DNA of 32,896 nucleotides. Source: RGIG5612 sp045627365 (lineage in GTDB: Bacteria > Bacillota > Clostridia > Lachnospirales > Lachnospiraceae). The notes under the pieces are model-generated. The model saw only the letters and a list, made by a program, of their open reading frames with translations. It was not told where the DNA came from and ran no database searches. Positions 24,930 through 32,053 of this stretch are shown here, in pieces. Location of the stretch: positions 1 to 32,896 of the forward strand of contig JAZQNN010000056.1 in assembly GCA_045627365.1 (NCBI GenBank), read 5' to 3'. Position 1 is the stretch's first letter. Each line of letters begins with the position of its first letter. The position numbers were made by a program, and so were the translations under genes.

Positions 24930-25175
24930 TCATCCTCCGTAAGTGATCCGGAGTACCATGACAGAATCGCCGTCGTGCAGGATGGTGTCAGGCCCGGCAC
25001 CTTTCATGTTGACCATGTATCCGGTGAGGTCCAGATAGTTTTCGGCAAAACTGCCGTAGCGCTCGGCCGCGATCTTCATGAGAGCGCGAACGTCGCTGCC
25101 TTCAGGAATATCGATTGGCTCATTTGGAATATTTCCGACGATCTCCGAACAGAAATATTTCATGTTGATCTTCAT
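24930..25175 (-). CDS. MoaD/ThiS-family sulfur-carrier protein
   Basis: Small ubiquitin-fold protein of 81 residues ending in Gly-Gly. That tail is activated as a thiocarboxylate and donates sulfur to pterin (molybdenum/tungsten cofactor) or thiazole synthesis. MKINMKYFCSEI, then IPEGSDVRALMKIAAERYG, then LHDGDSVMVLRITYGG follow the fold's strand-helix order. A MoaD-like gene beside an AOR gene is a frequent arrangement, and it favours tungstopterin over thiamine. It has its own strong promoter rather than sharing the AOR transcript. An AAGGTG ribosome site precedes the ATG at 25175. Confidence 0.87.
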   Translation of the reverse strand: MKINMKYFCSEIVGNIPNEPIDIPEGSDVRALMKIAAERYGSFAENYLDLTGYMVNMKGAGPDTILHDGDSVMVLRITYGG

Positions 25176-25217
25176 AGCTTTTCACCTTGTAAATGAGAGT
25201 TCGTTGATAACATTAAA

Positions 25218-25246
25218 ATTATAACATCACACGGAAGCGTTGACAA
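25218..25246 (-). promoter_or_regulatory. sigma-A promoter of the MoaD-like gene
   Basis: On the minus strand, TTGTCA (complement of 25241-25246), a 17-base spacer and a perfect TATAAT (complement of 25218-25223). The -10 is 43 bases before the ATG. Confidence 0.8.
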
Positions 25247-25273
25247 TATCACGCCCCCTTAAGAGTCTGCGCC

Positions 25274-25302
25274 TTGATTAATTGCGACATATATAATAAA
25301 AT
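25274..25302 (+). promoter_or_regulatory. candidate sigma-A promoter of the permease operon
   Basis: TTGATT (25274-25279), 17 bases and TAAAAT (25297-25302). A TATAAT also sits at 25292-25297 but with only 12 bases to that -35. The region is very AT-rich and carries two TGCGAC copies (25283-25288, 25313-25318) 30 bases apart, which bracket the -10. Confidence 0.5.
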
Positions 25303-25348
25303 ATATATTTAGTGCGACCAAAACATAAATAAGATAATAGAGGATAAA

Positions 25349-26704
25349 ATGAAAAAGAAGATTTTCACCATCATAGGTCTGGCGGTAATGTTTCTGCCGC
25401 AGTTCCTGTGCGAATCAGTAACCATTAAGATGCTGGCGATTTTTGTCAGTGCGATCTGGATGTGGATAAGCTGCTCGATCGAGATCGGCTCACTTGCGTG
25501 CCTTGGCGCTCTGTGTCTGCTGCCGGGCGTGACAAGCGCGTCTGTATTTTCGGCGTCATTCGGCTCATCCACGATAATGTTCCTGATATTCAGCTTCCTT
25601 TTAAGCTACGCGCTTTCAGCAACGGGCGTCCTTAGAAGAATCGCTATATTCTTTATCGATAACCGCATGGCGAGGAAGAACTCACACTGGTTCATGGCCC
25701 TTTACTTCCTTTCAATGCTTGTCGTCGGAAGCTTTATGGCGCCGACCACGGTATTCATTCTTTACTATTCGATCGTTCAGGAGATCTATTCGCTGATAGG
25801 TCTGGAAAAAGGCGACAAGATGGCGCGCAACCTGATGGTCGGAACCGGCTTCTTCGCGTCCATTTCCTGCGCAATGACACCGATCGCACACACCTTCCCG
25901 ATAATGGCGCTCGGCTACTACGAGACGTCCACGGGCGAGGCGATTTCATACATAACATATCTCAAATACAGTCTGCCGATCGGCATCCTTCTGGCTGTTT
26001 GCGCGGGTGCGCTCCTTATGAAGGGTGTCAGAAAAGACTACGACTTGTCATCGGTCAGCTTCGAGAAAACGAAGTGGACCTGGAAAGAGATCTTCTCATC
26101 CATCGTATTCCTGCTGGTTGTGTGCTGCTGGCTGATCACCGGAATCTGGCCGAAATTCCTTGCAGGGCTTAACGCACTCGGAACCGCTTGGCCTGCGATC
26201 ATCGGCTGCATCATCCTGTGCGTAGCGGGCTGCCTTAACGTAAAGGACGGCTTCACAAAGGGCGTTTCATGGTCCGCAATACTGCTTTGCGCCGCAACAC
26301 TGGCACTGGGCAGCTTCCTGACCAAGGATGAATTCGGCGTTCTGCCTGCACTTAAGTCATTCGTTGAGCCGCTGACAGGCAAAATGTCGTCTATCGTGAT
26401 GATGCTGGCGATTGTATTCTTCACCATCGTGCTGACGAACCTGATCTCAAATATAGTAACGACGACCGTAAGCTACAACCTGTTTGTGCCGGTCCTTCTG
26501 GGAGCCGCACTTTTGTCACCTGAGGCTGCAACGATCGCCATCGGCATCTGCGCTTCGCTTGCTTACGCGCTGCCGTCATCCATAGCACACATCGCCCTGT
26601 GCGGAAGCTCGGGCTGGGCTGACAGCAAAGACATGCTCAAATACGGCGCGATAATGAGCGCCGCGTCCATCGTGCTGGTCGGGCTCATAATGTGCGTGCT
26701 GTAA
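25349..26704 (+). CDS. SLC13/DASS-type membrane permease (anion or dicarboxylate transporter)
   Basis: Integral membrane protein of 451 residues with about eleven to twelve hydrophobic helices. The order fits the divalent anion:Na+ symporter and related ion-transporter families: ASFGSSTIMFLIFSFLLSYAL in the first half, FMAPTTVFILYY with a conserved Pro-Thr turn, GFFASISCAMTPIAHTFPI, and a second-half TNLISNIVTTTVSYNLFVP that aligns with the family's Ser-Asn-Thr substrate and sodium site. TGVLRRIAIFFI corresponds to the 'GL..R.A' loop. The substrate cannot be read. Dicarboxylates are common, and tungstate or sulfate are less likely given the sequence type. It heads an operon with an SSAT-like acetyltransferase (14 bases on) and a HAD phosphatase (9 bases on). 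Confidence 0.78.
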   Translation: MKKKIFTIIGLAVMFLPQFLCESVTIKMLAIFVSAIWMWISCSIEIGSLACLGALCLLPGVTSASVFSASFGSSTIMFLIFSFLLSYALSATGVLRRIAIFFIDNRMARKNSHWFMALYFLSMLVVGSFMAPTTVFILYYSIVQEIYSLIGLEKGDKMARNLMVGTGFFASISCAMTPIAHTFPIMALGYYETSTGEAISYITYLKYSLPIGILLAVCAGALLMKGVRKDYDLSSVSFEKTKWTWKEIFSSIVFLLVVCCWLITGIWPKFLAGLNALGTAWPAIIGCIILCVAGCLNVKDGFTKGVSWSAILLCAATLALGSFLTKDEFGVLPALKSFVEPLTGKMSSIVMMLAIVFFTIVLTNLISNIVTTTVSYNLFVPVLLGAALLSPEAATIAIGICASLAYALPSSIAHIALCGSSGWADSKDMLKYGAIMSAASIVLVGLIMCVL

Positions 26705-26718
26705 ATAGCGGAGGAGCC

Positions 26719-27195
26719 ATGGCAGAATTTTCTTTCAGAAACGCAGTACGTGAGGACACACCGTTAATCCTTGAATTCATCAGGAAACTCGCAGCTTATG
26801 AGAAAATGTCGGACGAGGTAGTCGCCGACGTTAAAACTCTTGAAGAGTGGATTTTTGACAAACAGAAGGCAGAAGTGATCTTCGCACTGGAGGATGGCAA
26901 AGAAGTGGGATTTGCCCTGTTCTTTCATAACTTCTCGACATTCCTGGGCCGCGCGGGGATATACCTGGAAGACCTCTTTGTGGAGCCGGAATATCGCGGA
27001 AAAGGCTATGGCAAAGCGATCCTTAAGAAGCTCGCATCGATCGCGGTCGAACGCGGCTGCGGCAGGCTAGAGTGGTGGTGCCTTGACTGGAATAAACCGA
27101 GCATCGATTTTTACCTTTCTCTGGGAGCCGAGCCGATGTCAGACTGGACGGTATACCGCATCGCCGGTGACACACTGAAAGAACTTGCAAAGTAG
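26719..27195 (+). CDS. GNAT acetyltransferase, SSAT (spermidine/thialysine N-acetyltransferase)-like
   Basis: Cytoplasmic acetyltransferase of 158 residues. The ATG at 26719 is preferred over an upstream in-frame start at 26692, since GGAGGAG lies 3-9 bases before it and MAEFSFRNAVREDT matches the family N-terminus. IYLEDLFVEPEYRGKGYGKA (81-100) carries the acetyl-CoA loop RGKGYG and the acidic LED stretch typical of SSAT/SAT2 enzymes. WCLDWNKPSIDFYLSLGAEP and WTVYRI complete the family pattern. Eukaryotic SSAT acetylates spermidine, while SAT2-type enzymes prefer thialysine, so exact substrate is open. Its place between a permease and a HAD gene does not settle this. Confidence 0.88.
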   Translation: MAEFSFRNAVREDTPLILEFIRKLAAYEKMSDEVVADVKTLEEWIFDKQKAEVIFALEDGKEVGFALFFHNFSTFLGRAGIYLEDLFVEPEYRGKGYGKAILKKLASIAVERGCGRLEWWCLDWNKPSIDFYLSLGAEPMSDWTVYRIAGDTLKELAK

Positions 27196-27204
27196 GATAA
27201 CAGG

Positions 27205-27822
27205 ATGAACGATATCAAATGGATATTCTTTGATCTGGGCGCGACGCTGCTTGACGAGAGCGATGTCTATGAAAGCAGGATCGAGTACGCGCTCAGCCAC
27301 ACAGGCATGGAGCGGGACGAGTTCATGGAGCTGGTGTACGAGACGGCCAGGACAAGCCCGACAGCCATCAAGACAGCAGCGGCGGATCTGGGCGTGATTT
27401 TGCCCGCGTGGGACAATAGCCTCGAGAAGCTTTATCCGGGAGTGGAGGAAGTCCTTGAGAGCCTGCACGGCAGGTTCAAACTGGGCATAATCGCCAATCA
27501 GACTCCGGGGACTCAGGAAAGGATAGATAACTGGGGGATCGGCAAATATTTCGACGTCGTTGTTGCTTCAGCCGAGGCAGGCTGCGAAAAGCCGGACCTT
27601 AAGATATTCAATATGGCGCTTGATGAGGCAGGATGCAAACCGGAAGAGGCGATGATGATCGGCGACAGACTCGACAATGATATCGTGCCTGCAAAGCATC
27701 TCGGCATGAAGACCGTCTGGGTCAGCGGCCAGGGATACGCCGGAAAGCAGGAGCTTGGCGGCGAAGATGTGGATTATATTATTGAACGAATAGCGGAGTT
27801 GCCAAAGGCACTTGGGATATAA
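27205..27822 (+). CDS. HAD-superfamily hydrolase (subfamily I), probable phosphatase
   Basis: Soluble enzyme of 205 residues. HAD motif I reads FFDLGATLL: the nucleophile Asp10 is present, but the second Asp of the usual DxD is Gly12, a variant also known from 'FDLGGTL' members. Motif II is ANQT (97-100), motif III Lys is in CEKPDLKIF (Lys129), and motif IV is GDRLDND (153-159). A helical cap lies between residues 15 and 85, the subfamily I arrangement. The family hydrolyses sugar or nucleotide phosphates and sometimes haloacids; the substrate here is unknown. The missing second Asp, which usually acts as acid/base, may change phosphatase activity. It ends in a strong terminator. Confidence 0.86.
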   Translation: MNDIKWIFFDLGATLLDESDVYESRIEYALSHTGMERDEFMELVYETARTSPTAIKTAAADLGVILPAWDNSLEKLYPGVEEVLESLHGRFKLGIIANQTPGTQERIDNWGIGKYFDVVVASAEAGCEKPDLKIFNMALDEAGCKPEEAMMIGDRLDNDIVPAKHLGMKTVWVSGQGYAGKQELGGEDVDYIIERIAELPKALGI

Positions 27823-27851
27823 AAAAGGCAGGGATCAGATCCCTGCCTTTT
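27823..27851. terminator. bidirectional intrinsic terminator
   Basis: AAAAGGCAGGG (27823-27833) pairs with CCCTGCCTTTT (27841-27851) across a 7-base loop. The stem is 11 bp and begins directly after the HAD stop. A-tract and T-tract on either side suit termination of both convergent genes. Confidence 0.88.
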
Positions 27852-27856
27852 GGCAT

Positions 27857-28942
27857 TTAATAAGATATTCCGGGCCCGACCAGACATGCGCCGTAGCGGC
27901 TTCCGGAACGTGAATTCATGTAGTACCATTTGCCGTCGATGAACTGCCAGCCGATGAGAAGACCTCCATTGGTCTCACGGAAGTAATGGTATCCGTCGGC
28001 TGCGATTTCCCAGCTGCCTTCGCCTACTGTAATAAAGCCGCTTCGGATCAGAAGCCCGGTGATCGGATCGATGACCCAGTTCGAATCAGGAGTCACATAG
28101 ATCGTGCCGGAGAAATGCCCGCCTGACAGATCCGGCTGCGCCGGAATCTCGTCTTCAATTTCTTCAGGATTTTCACTTACAAAGTAACCGCAGACAGAGC
28201 ATGCACCGTTCTCGCCGTCAGTATCGTGCTCGCCGTAATCATCACATTCTTCAGGCACAACGTCGCATCCGCAGGAGGCCTTGTGATAATGTACGCTGTC
28301 GGTGATCGTCCATTCAGCATTGAATGAGTGACCGTTGGCATCTCCAAAGGCAAATATTGCTTCATCAGCCTGACCTTCGCTGGAAAGCCCGCATTCGCAG
28401 GACTTAAAGTAAATAGCAGATTCGGTGCAGGTCGCCGGAGACTTCAGATATTCATCTTCAGCAACTTCCATAGCAAAACTATGTGTATGGACCTCGATCG
28501 GCTCGTCGACATCGGGCTCAGTAGGTGTTATAGCTTCGCCCGGTCCGTCAGGCTTAACAGACGGTTTCTCAGGCTGAGGTTTTTCTTCCTTCTGAACAGG
28601 CTTGTTATTGACGTCGTTATTTACGACAATGATAACAGGCTGAGTCTCTTCGAACTCTTCGGGAAGTACTTCAACAACCTGCAGAGTTTCCTCGGTAACA
28701 GGTTCTTTCTCGATGATAACTTGTACAGTGGATTCTTCTTTGACGAATGTGGTTTCAGTCTCCGGATTGTTCAATGGAACGGCAGATTGGCTTGATACGA
28801 CATAGCTTTCAGCCTTGGCTTCTTTCTTGGCTTTCCATGCCTGCATCAGCGCTGAAGATTCGGATGTGACAACGACAACCAGACTGGCCGATAGTGCGGC
28901 ACAGGTTATCAGTGTTATCAACTTGATCAACGGTATCTTCAT
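27857..28942 (-). CDS. secreted Cys/His-rich protein with choline-binding-like C-terminal repeats
   Basis: Exported protein of 361 residues, function unknown. A hydrophobic N-terminus (about 1-27) is a signal peptide or anchor. A low-complexity Glu/Pro/Val linker (about 60-150) follows. A His/Cys module comes next (about 152-255: HTHSF, ATCTESAIYFKSCECG, NGHSF, HYHKASCGCD, CSVCGYF), of the general 'H-x-H...C-T...C-x-C-G' type common in clostridial surface proteins. The C-terminus has wall-binding (CW_binding_1, choline-binding-like) repeats: GSWEIAADGYHYF and GWQFIDGKWYYMN. Anchoring is therefore probably non-covalent and no PQTG motif is present. The final residues (GACLVGPGISY) are unusual but not clearly truncated. 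The ribosome site before the ATG is weak (AGAAGG, about 14 bases away). Confidence 0.78.
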   Translation of the reverse strand: MKIPLIKLITLITCAALSASLVVVVTSESSALMQAWKAKKEAKAESYVVSSQSAVPLNNPETETTFVKEESTVQVIIEKEPVTEETLQVVEVLPEEFEETQPVIIVVNNDVNNKPVQKEEKPQPEKPSVKPDGPGEAITPTEPDVDEPIEVHTHSFAMEVAEDEYLKSPATCTESAIYFKSCECGLSSEGQADEAIFAFGDANGHSFNAEWTITDSVHYHKASCGCDVVPEECDDYGEHDTDGENGACSVCGYFVSENPEEIEDEIPAQPDLSGGHFSGTIYVTPDSNWVIDPITGLLIRSGFITVGEGSWEIAADGYHYFRETNGGLLIGWQFIDGKWYYMNSRSGSRYGACLVGPGISY

Positions 28943-29010
28943 AGTCTGTTTTCTTGCCTTCTTGGACGATACGCATAATTAAAAGAGCTGCGAAACTCAA
29001 CCACGACAAG

Positions 29011-29058
29011 GGTAACACAGATATTAATAAAAGTAAAGTAGGAAAAACTCGTGTTACC
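29011..29058. promoter_or_regulatory. widely spaced inverted repeat upstream of the wall-binding protein gene
   Basis: GGTAACAC (29011-29018) and GTGTTACC (29051-29058) form a perfect 8-bp inverted repeat 32 bases apart. It sits between the stop of the MFS gene and the start of the wall-binding protein gene, flanking an AT-rich stretch where a minus-strand promoter would be expected. Possible paired operator half-sites. Confidence 0.35.
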
Positions 29059-29067
29059 GTATTATTT

Positions 29068-30243
29068 TTACTCTTCGTCGGGTTCTACGTAAAGATCCAG
29101 ACCTGAAAGCCATCCGGTAACCATCATCAGGAGGCCAATTGCGGTCAGGACGATAAGCGGAACAGTCCAGTTCTGAACGGCGTCGAACAGTTTGCCGATC
29201 AGGTAAGGCGCGCAGGCCGTGAGGAGATAACCGATGCCCTGAACGATGCCGGAAAGGGCAGTCGCGTCTTCTGCGTTTCGTGTGTGCAGTCCGATGAGTG
29301 CCATTGCGTACGCGATAGAGCCTCCCGAGGCAACGCCGGCACCAATGATCGACATCCACAGAAAGAGTGGTTTTTCAGCGTAGATCGCGCCGAACATTCC
29401 GAATACGTAGAACAATCCGATAAGCATTCCCCAGAAAGATTTATATTTTGATTTGTGTGCGAGGATCGGCATTACAAGCGCAAAAGGAAGTCCGCACAGC
29501 ATCATGAGCGAATTATAATATCCGGCTGCAGTCTGCGTATATCCTTTGCTTTGGAGGATAGTTGCGAACCATGCAACGAAAGCGTAGAAGAGCACGCTTG
29601 CAAATCCCATAAACAATGTCGTCCACCATGTGATCGGGAAGCGGAAGACGGATTTTTTGCGTTTCTTCTTTGGCTCGTCTGTAAGGACTGCCCCACGGTT
29701 CGGGATCCATGCAAGAGCTGTGATGGCAACGAGGAATATCCAGATAAAAAGCGAGAACTTCCAATCGGTTTTCAGCGCTATAGGAACGCTTATGCCGCCT
29801 CCGAGCGAGGCAAATCCCGCCATAAACATACTGTAAAGACCGGTGACAAAACCGATTTTGGTAGGAAAATAAGCTTTGATTATCGCCGGCAGCAGGACGT
29901 TATGCATACCTGTTCCGAGACCAACCAGAAATGTTCCGATGAAAAGTCCCGAAGCGCCCAGGAACGACCTTACGGCAAGACCGGCGGCAATGACCGCGAG
30001 CGCAATGTACACGGTTTTGGCTGCACCGACTTTGACGGCCATTTTGCCGGTGAAAAGCGATGCTGCAGCATACGCGAGAAGGGGAAGTGTCGTGATAAGC
30101 CCTGTAAGAGCGGCGTTAAGCGATAGGCTCTCGCTTATCATTGTGGCCATTGAGCCGACACCTGTGATACAGGACCTGAGGCCTGCCGATGTGAGCGCAA
30201 CGGCTATGATCATCCAGATACTTTTCTTCTTGATAAGCTCCAT
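29068..30243 (-). CDS. MFS transporter, CynX/NimT-like
   Basis: Integral membrane transporter of 391 residues with about twelve helices. The ATG at 30243 is chosen because AAAAGGAGAATTAT precedes it; the longer frame from 30297 would begin inside the promoter region. GLRSCITGVGSMATMI near the N-terminus and GLITTLPLLAYAAASLFTGK are typical of the CynX/NimT branch (cyanate or nitroimidazole-type transporters). A cytoplasmic middle loop is rich in Lys/Arg (DEPKKKRKKS). The C-terminus ends in an acidic tail, PDEE. Substrate is unknown, and export is as likely as uptake. It is divergent from the metallophosphoesterase gene. Confidence 0.84.
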   Translation of the reverse strand: MELIKKKSIWMIIAVALTSAGLRSCITGVGSMATMISESLSLNAALTGLITTLPLLAYAAASLFTGKMAVKVGAAKTVYIALAVIAAGLAVRSFLGASGLFIGTFLVGLGTGMHNVLLPAIIKAYFPTKIGFVTGLYSMFMAGFASLGGGISVPIALKTDWKFSLFIWIFLVAITALAWIPNRGAVLTDEPKKKRKKSVFRFPITWWTTLFMGFASVLFYAFVAWFATILQSKGYTQTAAGYYNSLMMLCGLPFALVMPILAHKSKYKSFWGMLIGLFYVFGMFGAIYAEKPLFLWMSIIGAGVASGGSIAYAMALIGLHTRNAEDATALSGIVQGIGYLLTACAPYLIGKLFDAVQNWTVPLIVLTAIGLLMMVTGWLSGLDLYVEPDEE

Positions 30244-30259
30244 ATAATTCTCCTTTTTT

Positions 30260-30275
30260 GGGTGCACCCCGGGGT
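30260..30275. promoter_or_regulatory. overlapping palindromes in the MFS 5' leader
   Basis: GGGTGCACCC (30260-30269) and ACCCCGGGGT (30266-30275) are both perfect 10-base palindromes sharing four bases. They lie between the minus-strand -10 box and the ribosome site of the MFS gene. They could be an operator just downstream of the transcription start. Confidence 0.4.
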
Positions 30276-30286
30276 ACGATGCTCCC

Positions 30287-30292
30287 ATTATA
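30287..30292 (-). promoter_or_regulatory. -10 box (TATAAT) for the MFS gene
   Basis: Minus-strand TATAAT, complement of 30287-30292, 44 bases before the start codon. No good -35 box was found at the expected distance. Confidence 0.45.
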
Positions 30293-30362
30293 AACAAAAA
30301 GGTCGGCTCATGTAAGCAGATATTTGCAGATGTTCCAGGATGGAAAGGCTCTGTTGCAAAAA

Positions 30363-30397
30363 AAGAAATTCAAACCAATGTAAATTTCTTGTAAAAT
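30363..30397 (+). promoter_or_regulatory. candidate promoter with overlapping inverted repeat for the metallophosphoesterase gene
   Basis: TTCAAA (30369-30374), 17 bases and TAAAAT (30392-30397). An 8-bp inverted repeat, AAGAAATT (30363-30370) and AATTTCTT (30383-30390) with a 12-base spacer, overlaps the -35 and spacer, as a repressor site would. Confidence 0.45.
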
Positions 30398-30436
30398 ATA
30401 ACCTGTTAGAAATGAAAATAACAAAGGAGATGAAAC

Positions 30437-31927
30437 ATGAAAAAAAGCATCAAATTTTTTGCGCTGTTTATGGCTCTGATCATGGTCTTCGCTTCAGCTC
30501 AGCTTGTACTGGCTGACGAGTCCGGTGATGAGAAGAAAGTTGTGTCTGTAATAGTATCTACGGACCGTCATGAAAGCGGAAACACGCTTGCCGATCCTGC
30601 CGCTGAAACTGTAAGCACACTTCCTGCGCTTATGGAAAGCATTAAAGCAGAAGGCAAGATCGTGCCTTCAGCAGTTATGGTTGCGGGCGATTTAGTTGGT
30701 GATTTCCCGTTCTTCGTAAGCGATATCAAGAGCGAAGTTACCGATACATTCCCGGATGCTGAGGTCCTCTTTACATACGGCTCACATGACAAGTGCGCAC
30801 TGGATGAGGCTAACCCGGGTGAAAACGACAATTACAGCATTGACGCGTTCCTTACAGGCCCGCAGAAGATGGATGGCTATTATTTCTACGGAATCAGCTA
30901 CATTCAGACATTCCTTGCGACTGAAGAAGACGCTAAGGCTGCCATTGAGGGAGGAACATACAAAGGAATCGATATCGATAATCCTACCGGTAATTCTGCA
31001 GAGGCAGCAGCCGAGAATTTCCTTAAATGGATAGATACGCTTGATGACAATTATCCTATCATCGTAGCATCTCATATGCCACTTCACCAGAACAGAAGTG
31101 ACAACCCTGGCGGAGGTATCCTTGTTGATGCCTTCAACAAAGCAGCTGAAAAGCATGATATCATCGTTGTCTGGGGCCACAACCATACAAGCGAAGAGCA
31201 CTATGACAGCGGCGCTGCATTTGACGATGCATCTATTGAGGACAGAAATTTCTACCTCGTTGCACCGGGCGAGTCAGCAGAATTCCCTACAGGCGTAACT
31301 ATTCCTGTACTGGATGAAGAAGGCAACCAGGTCATCAAGGGCAACGGCAATCCTGAAATCATATGTGAGAGTGCAGATTACACACTTAATTTCACTTACA
31401 TGAACGCAGGATATCTGAAGCTCGGATACTGCACAGTGATCAACTTCGTTGATAACGAAAGTGATGGTCAGTTCGATGCAGTTGAAATCGAAAGAGTCAG
31501 CTTACATCTTGAGAGCAATGTAACTGATATCGTTGACTTCGGCGATACCGGACACGCATCACCTTATTCAGCAGATCTGGCATTTGCGACAGTTGAAGAA
31601 CCTGAGACCGAGGCTCCGACGGAGGCACCTACAGAAGCTCCTACCGAGGCTCCGACAGAGGCACCTACAGAAGCTCCTGCTGCAGAAACTGCATCTGAGA
31701 GCAACGGCGTCAATCCTATCGTTTGGGTCGTAATCGGCGTTGTCGTAGTTGCAGCAATCGTTCTTATTGCAGTTTTTGCTAAGAAAAAAGGCAAGAAGAG
31801 CGAGGAAGCTGAAGAAAAGGCTGCAGAAGCTGCAGAAGAAAAGGCCGAGGAAGCAGTTGAAGAAGCAGTTGAGGAAGCAGTTGAGGAAGCAACCGAGGAA
31901 GCAACCGAGGAAGCACAGAACGAGTAA
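30437..31927 (+). CDS. membrane-anchored extracellular metallophosphoesterase with PTEA linker
   Basis: Exported protein of 496 residues. A signal peptide (1-26, ends LADE) is followed by a calcineurin-like phosphoesterase domain. Metal-site motifs are D43-R-H45, G84-D85...D89, GSHD (115-118), SHMPLH (His213) and GHNH (248-250). The third motif is normally GNHD, so the metal-bridging Asn is Ser116 here. After the domain come a PTEA repeat linker (about 392-415), a transmembrane helix (VWVVIGVVVVAAIVLIAVF), KKKGKK, and an acidic Glu/Ala tail with EEAV repeats (about 455-496). The tail follows the membrane helix, so it should be cytoplasmic. There is no sortase motif. The family cleaves phosphomonoesters or diesters such as nucleotides. 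An AAAGGAG site precedes the ATG. Confidence 0.83.
   Translation: MKKSIKFFALFMALIMVFASAQLVLADESGDEKKVVSVIVSTDRHESGNTLADPAAETVSTLPALMESIKAEGKIVPSAVMVAGDLVGDFPFFVSDIKSEVTDTFPDAEVLFTYGSHDKCALDEANPGENDNYSIDAFLTGPQKMDGYYFYGISYIQTFLATEEDAKAAIEGGTYKGIDIDNPTGNSAEAAAENFLKWIDTLDDNYPIIVASHMPLHQNRSDNPGGGILVDAFNKAAEKHDIIVVWGHNHTSEEHYDSGAAFDDASIEDRNFYLVAPGESAEFPTGVTIPVLDEEGNQVIKGNGNPEIICESADYTLNFTYMNAGYLKLGYCTVINFVDNESDGQFDAVEIERVSLHLESNVTDIVDFGDTGHASPYSADLAFATVEEPETEAPTEAPTEAPTEAPTEAPTEAPAAETASESNGVNPIVWVVIGVVVVAAIVLIAVFAKKKGKKSEEAEEKAAEAAEEKAEEAVEEAVEEAVEEATEEATEEAQNE
31610..31681 (+). repeat. 12-base coding repeats (EAPT) with a 36-base higher-order unit
   Basis: The unit at 31610-31645 is repeated almost base for base from 31646. 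Each holds three 12-base EAPT codons sets that differ in codon use (gct/gca/gct). The codon pattern shows duplication of the 36-base block rather than of single 12-mers. It encodes the flexible linker between the enzyme domain and the membrane helix. Confidence 0.8.
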
Positions 31928-31952
31928 CAATACTGATCTTATCAACACAGAG

Positions 31953-31980
31953 GGGCTGCCACGTTATGTGACAGCCCTTT
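31953..31980 (+). terminator. terminator of the metallophosphoesterase gene
   Basis: GGGCTG-C-CAC (31953-31962) pairs with GTG-A-CAGCCC (31968-31977) with one C/A mismatch and a GTTAT loop. The following tract is TTTATATAAT, weaker than an ideal T-run. Confidence 0.65.
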
Positions 31981-32024
31981 ATATAATCTGACAGCAGGAA
32001 TGCACGGATTTTCTGCAGTTACGA

Positions 32025-32052
32025 TTGACGAACGGAGTATTTAGTCTATACT
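32025..32052 (+). promoter_or_regulatory. sigma-A promoter of the metallo-beta-lactamase-fold gene
   Basis: TTGACG (32025-32030), 16 bases, TATACT (32047-32052). The ATG is 44 bases downstream, with GGGAGGA at 32084-32090 as ribosome site. Confidence 0.7.
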
Positions 32053-32053
32053 T

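Noticed and set aside
29455..30126. 223-codon plus-strand frame opposite the MFS transporter
   Set aside because: The composition (many Cys, Arg, Lys) is that of an antisense of membrane helices. The minus-strand MFS gene is well supported.
31610..31918. CRISPR-like regular repeats
   Set aside because: The 12- and 36-base units are in-frame coding repeats (EAPT and EEAV) without unique spacers.
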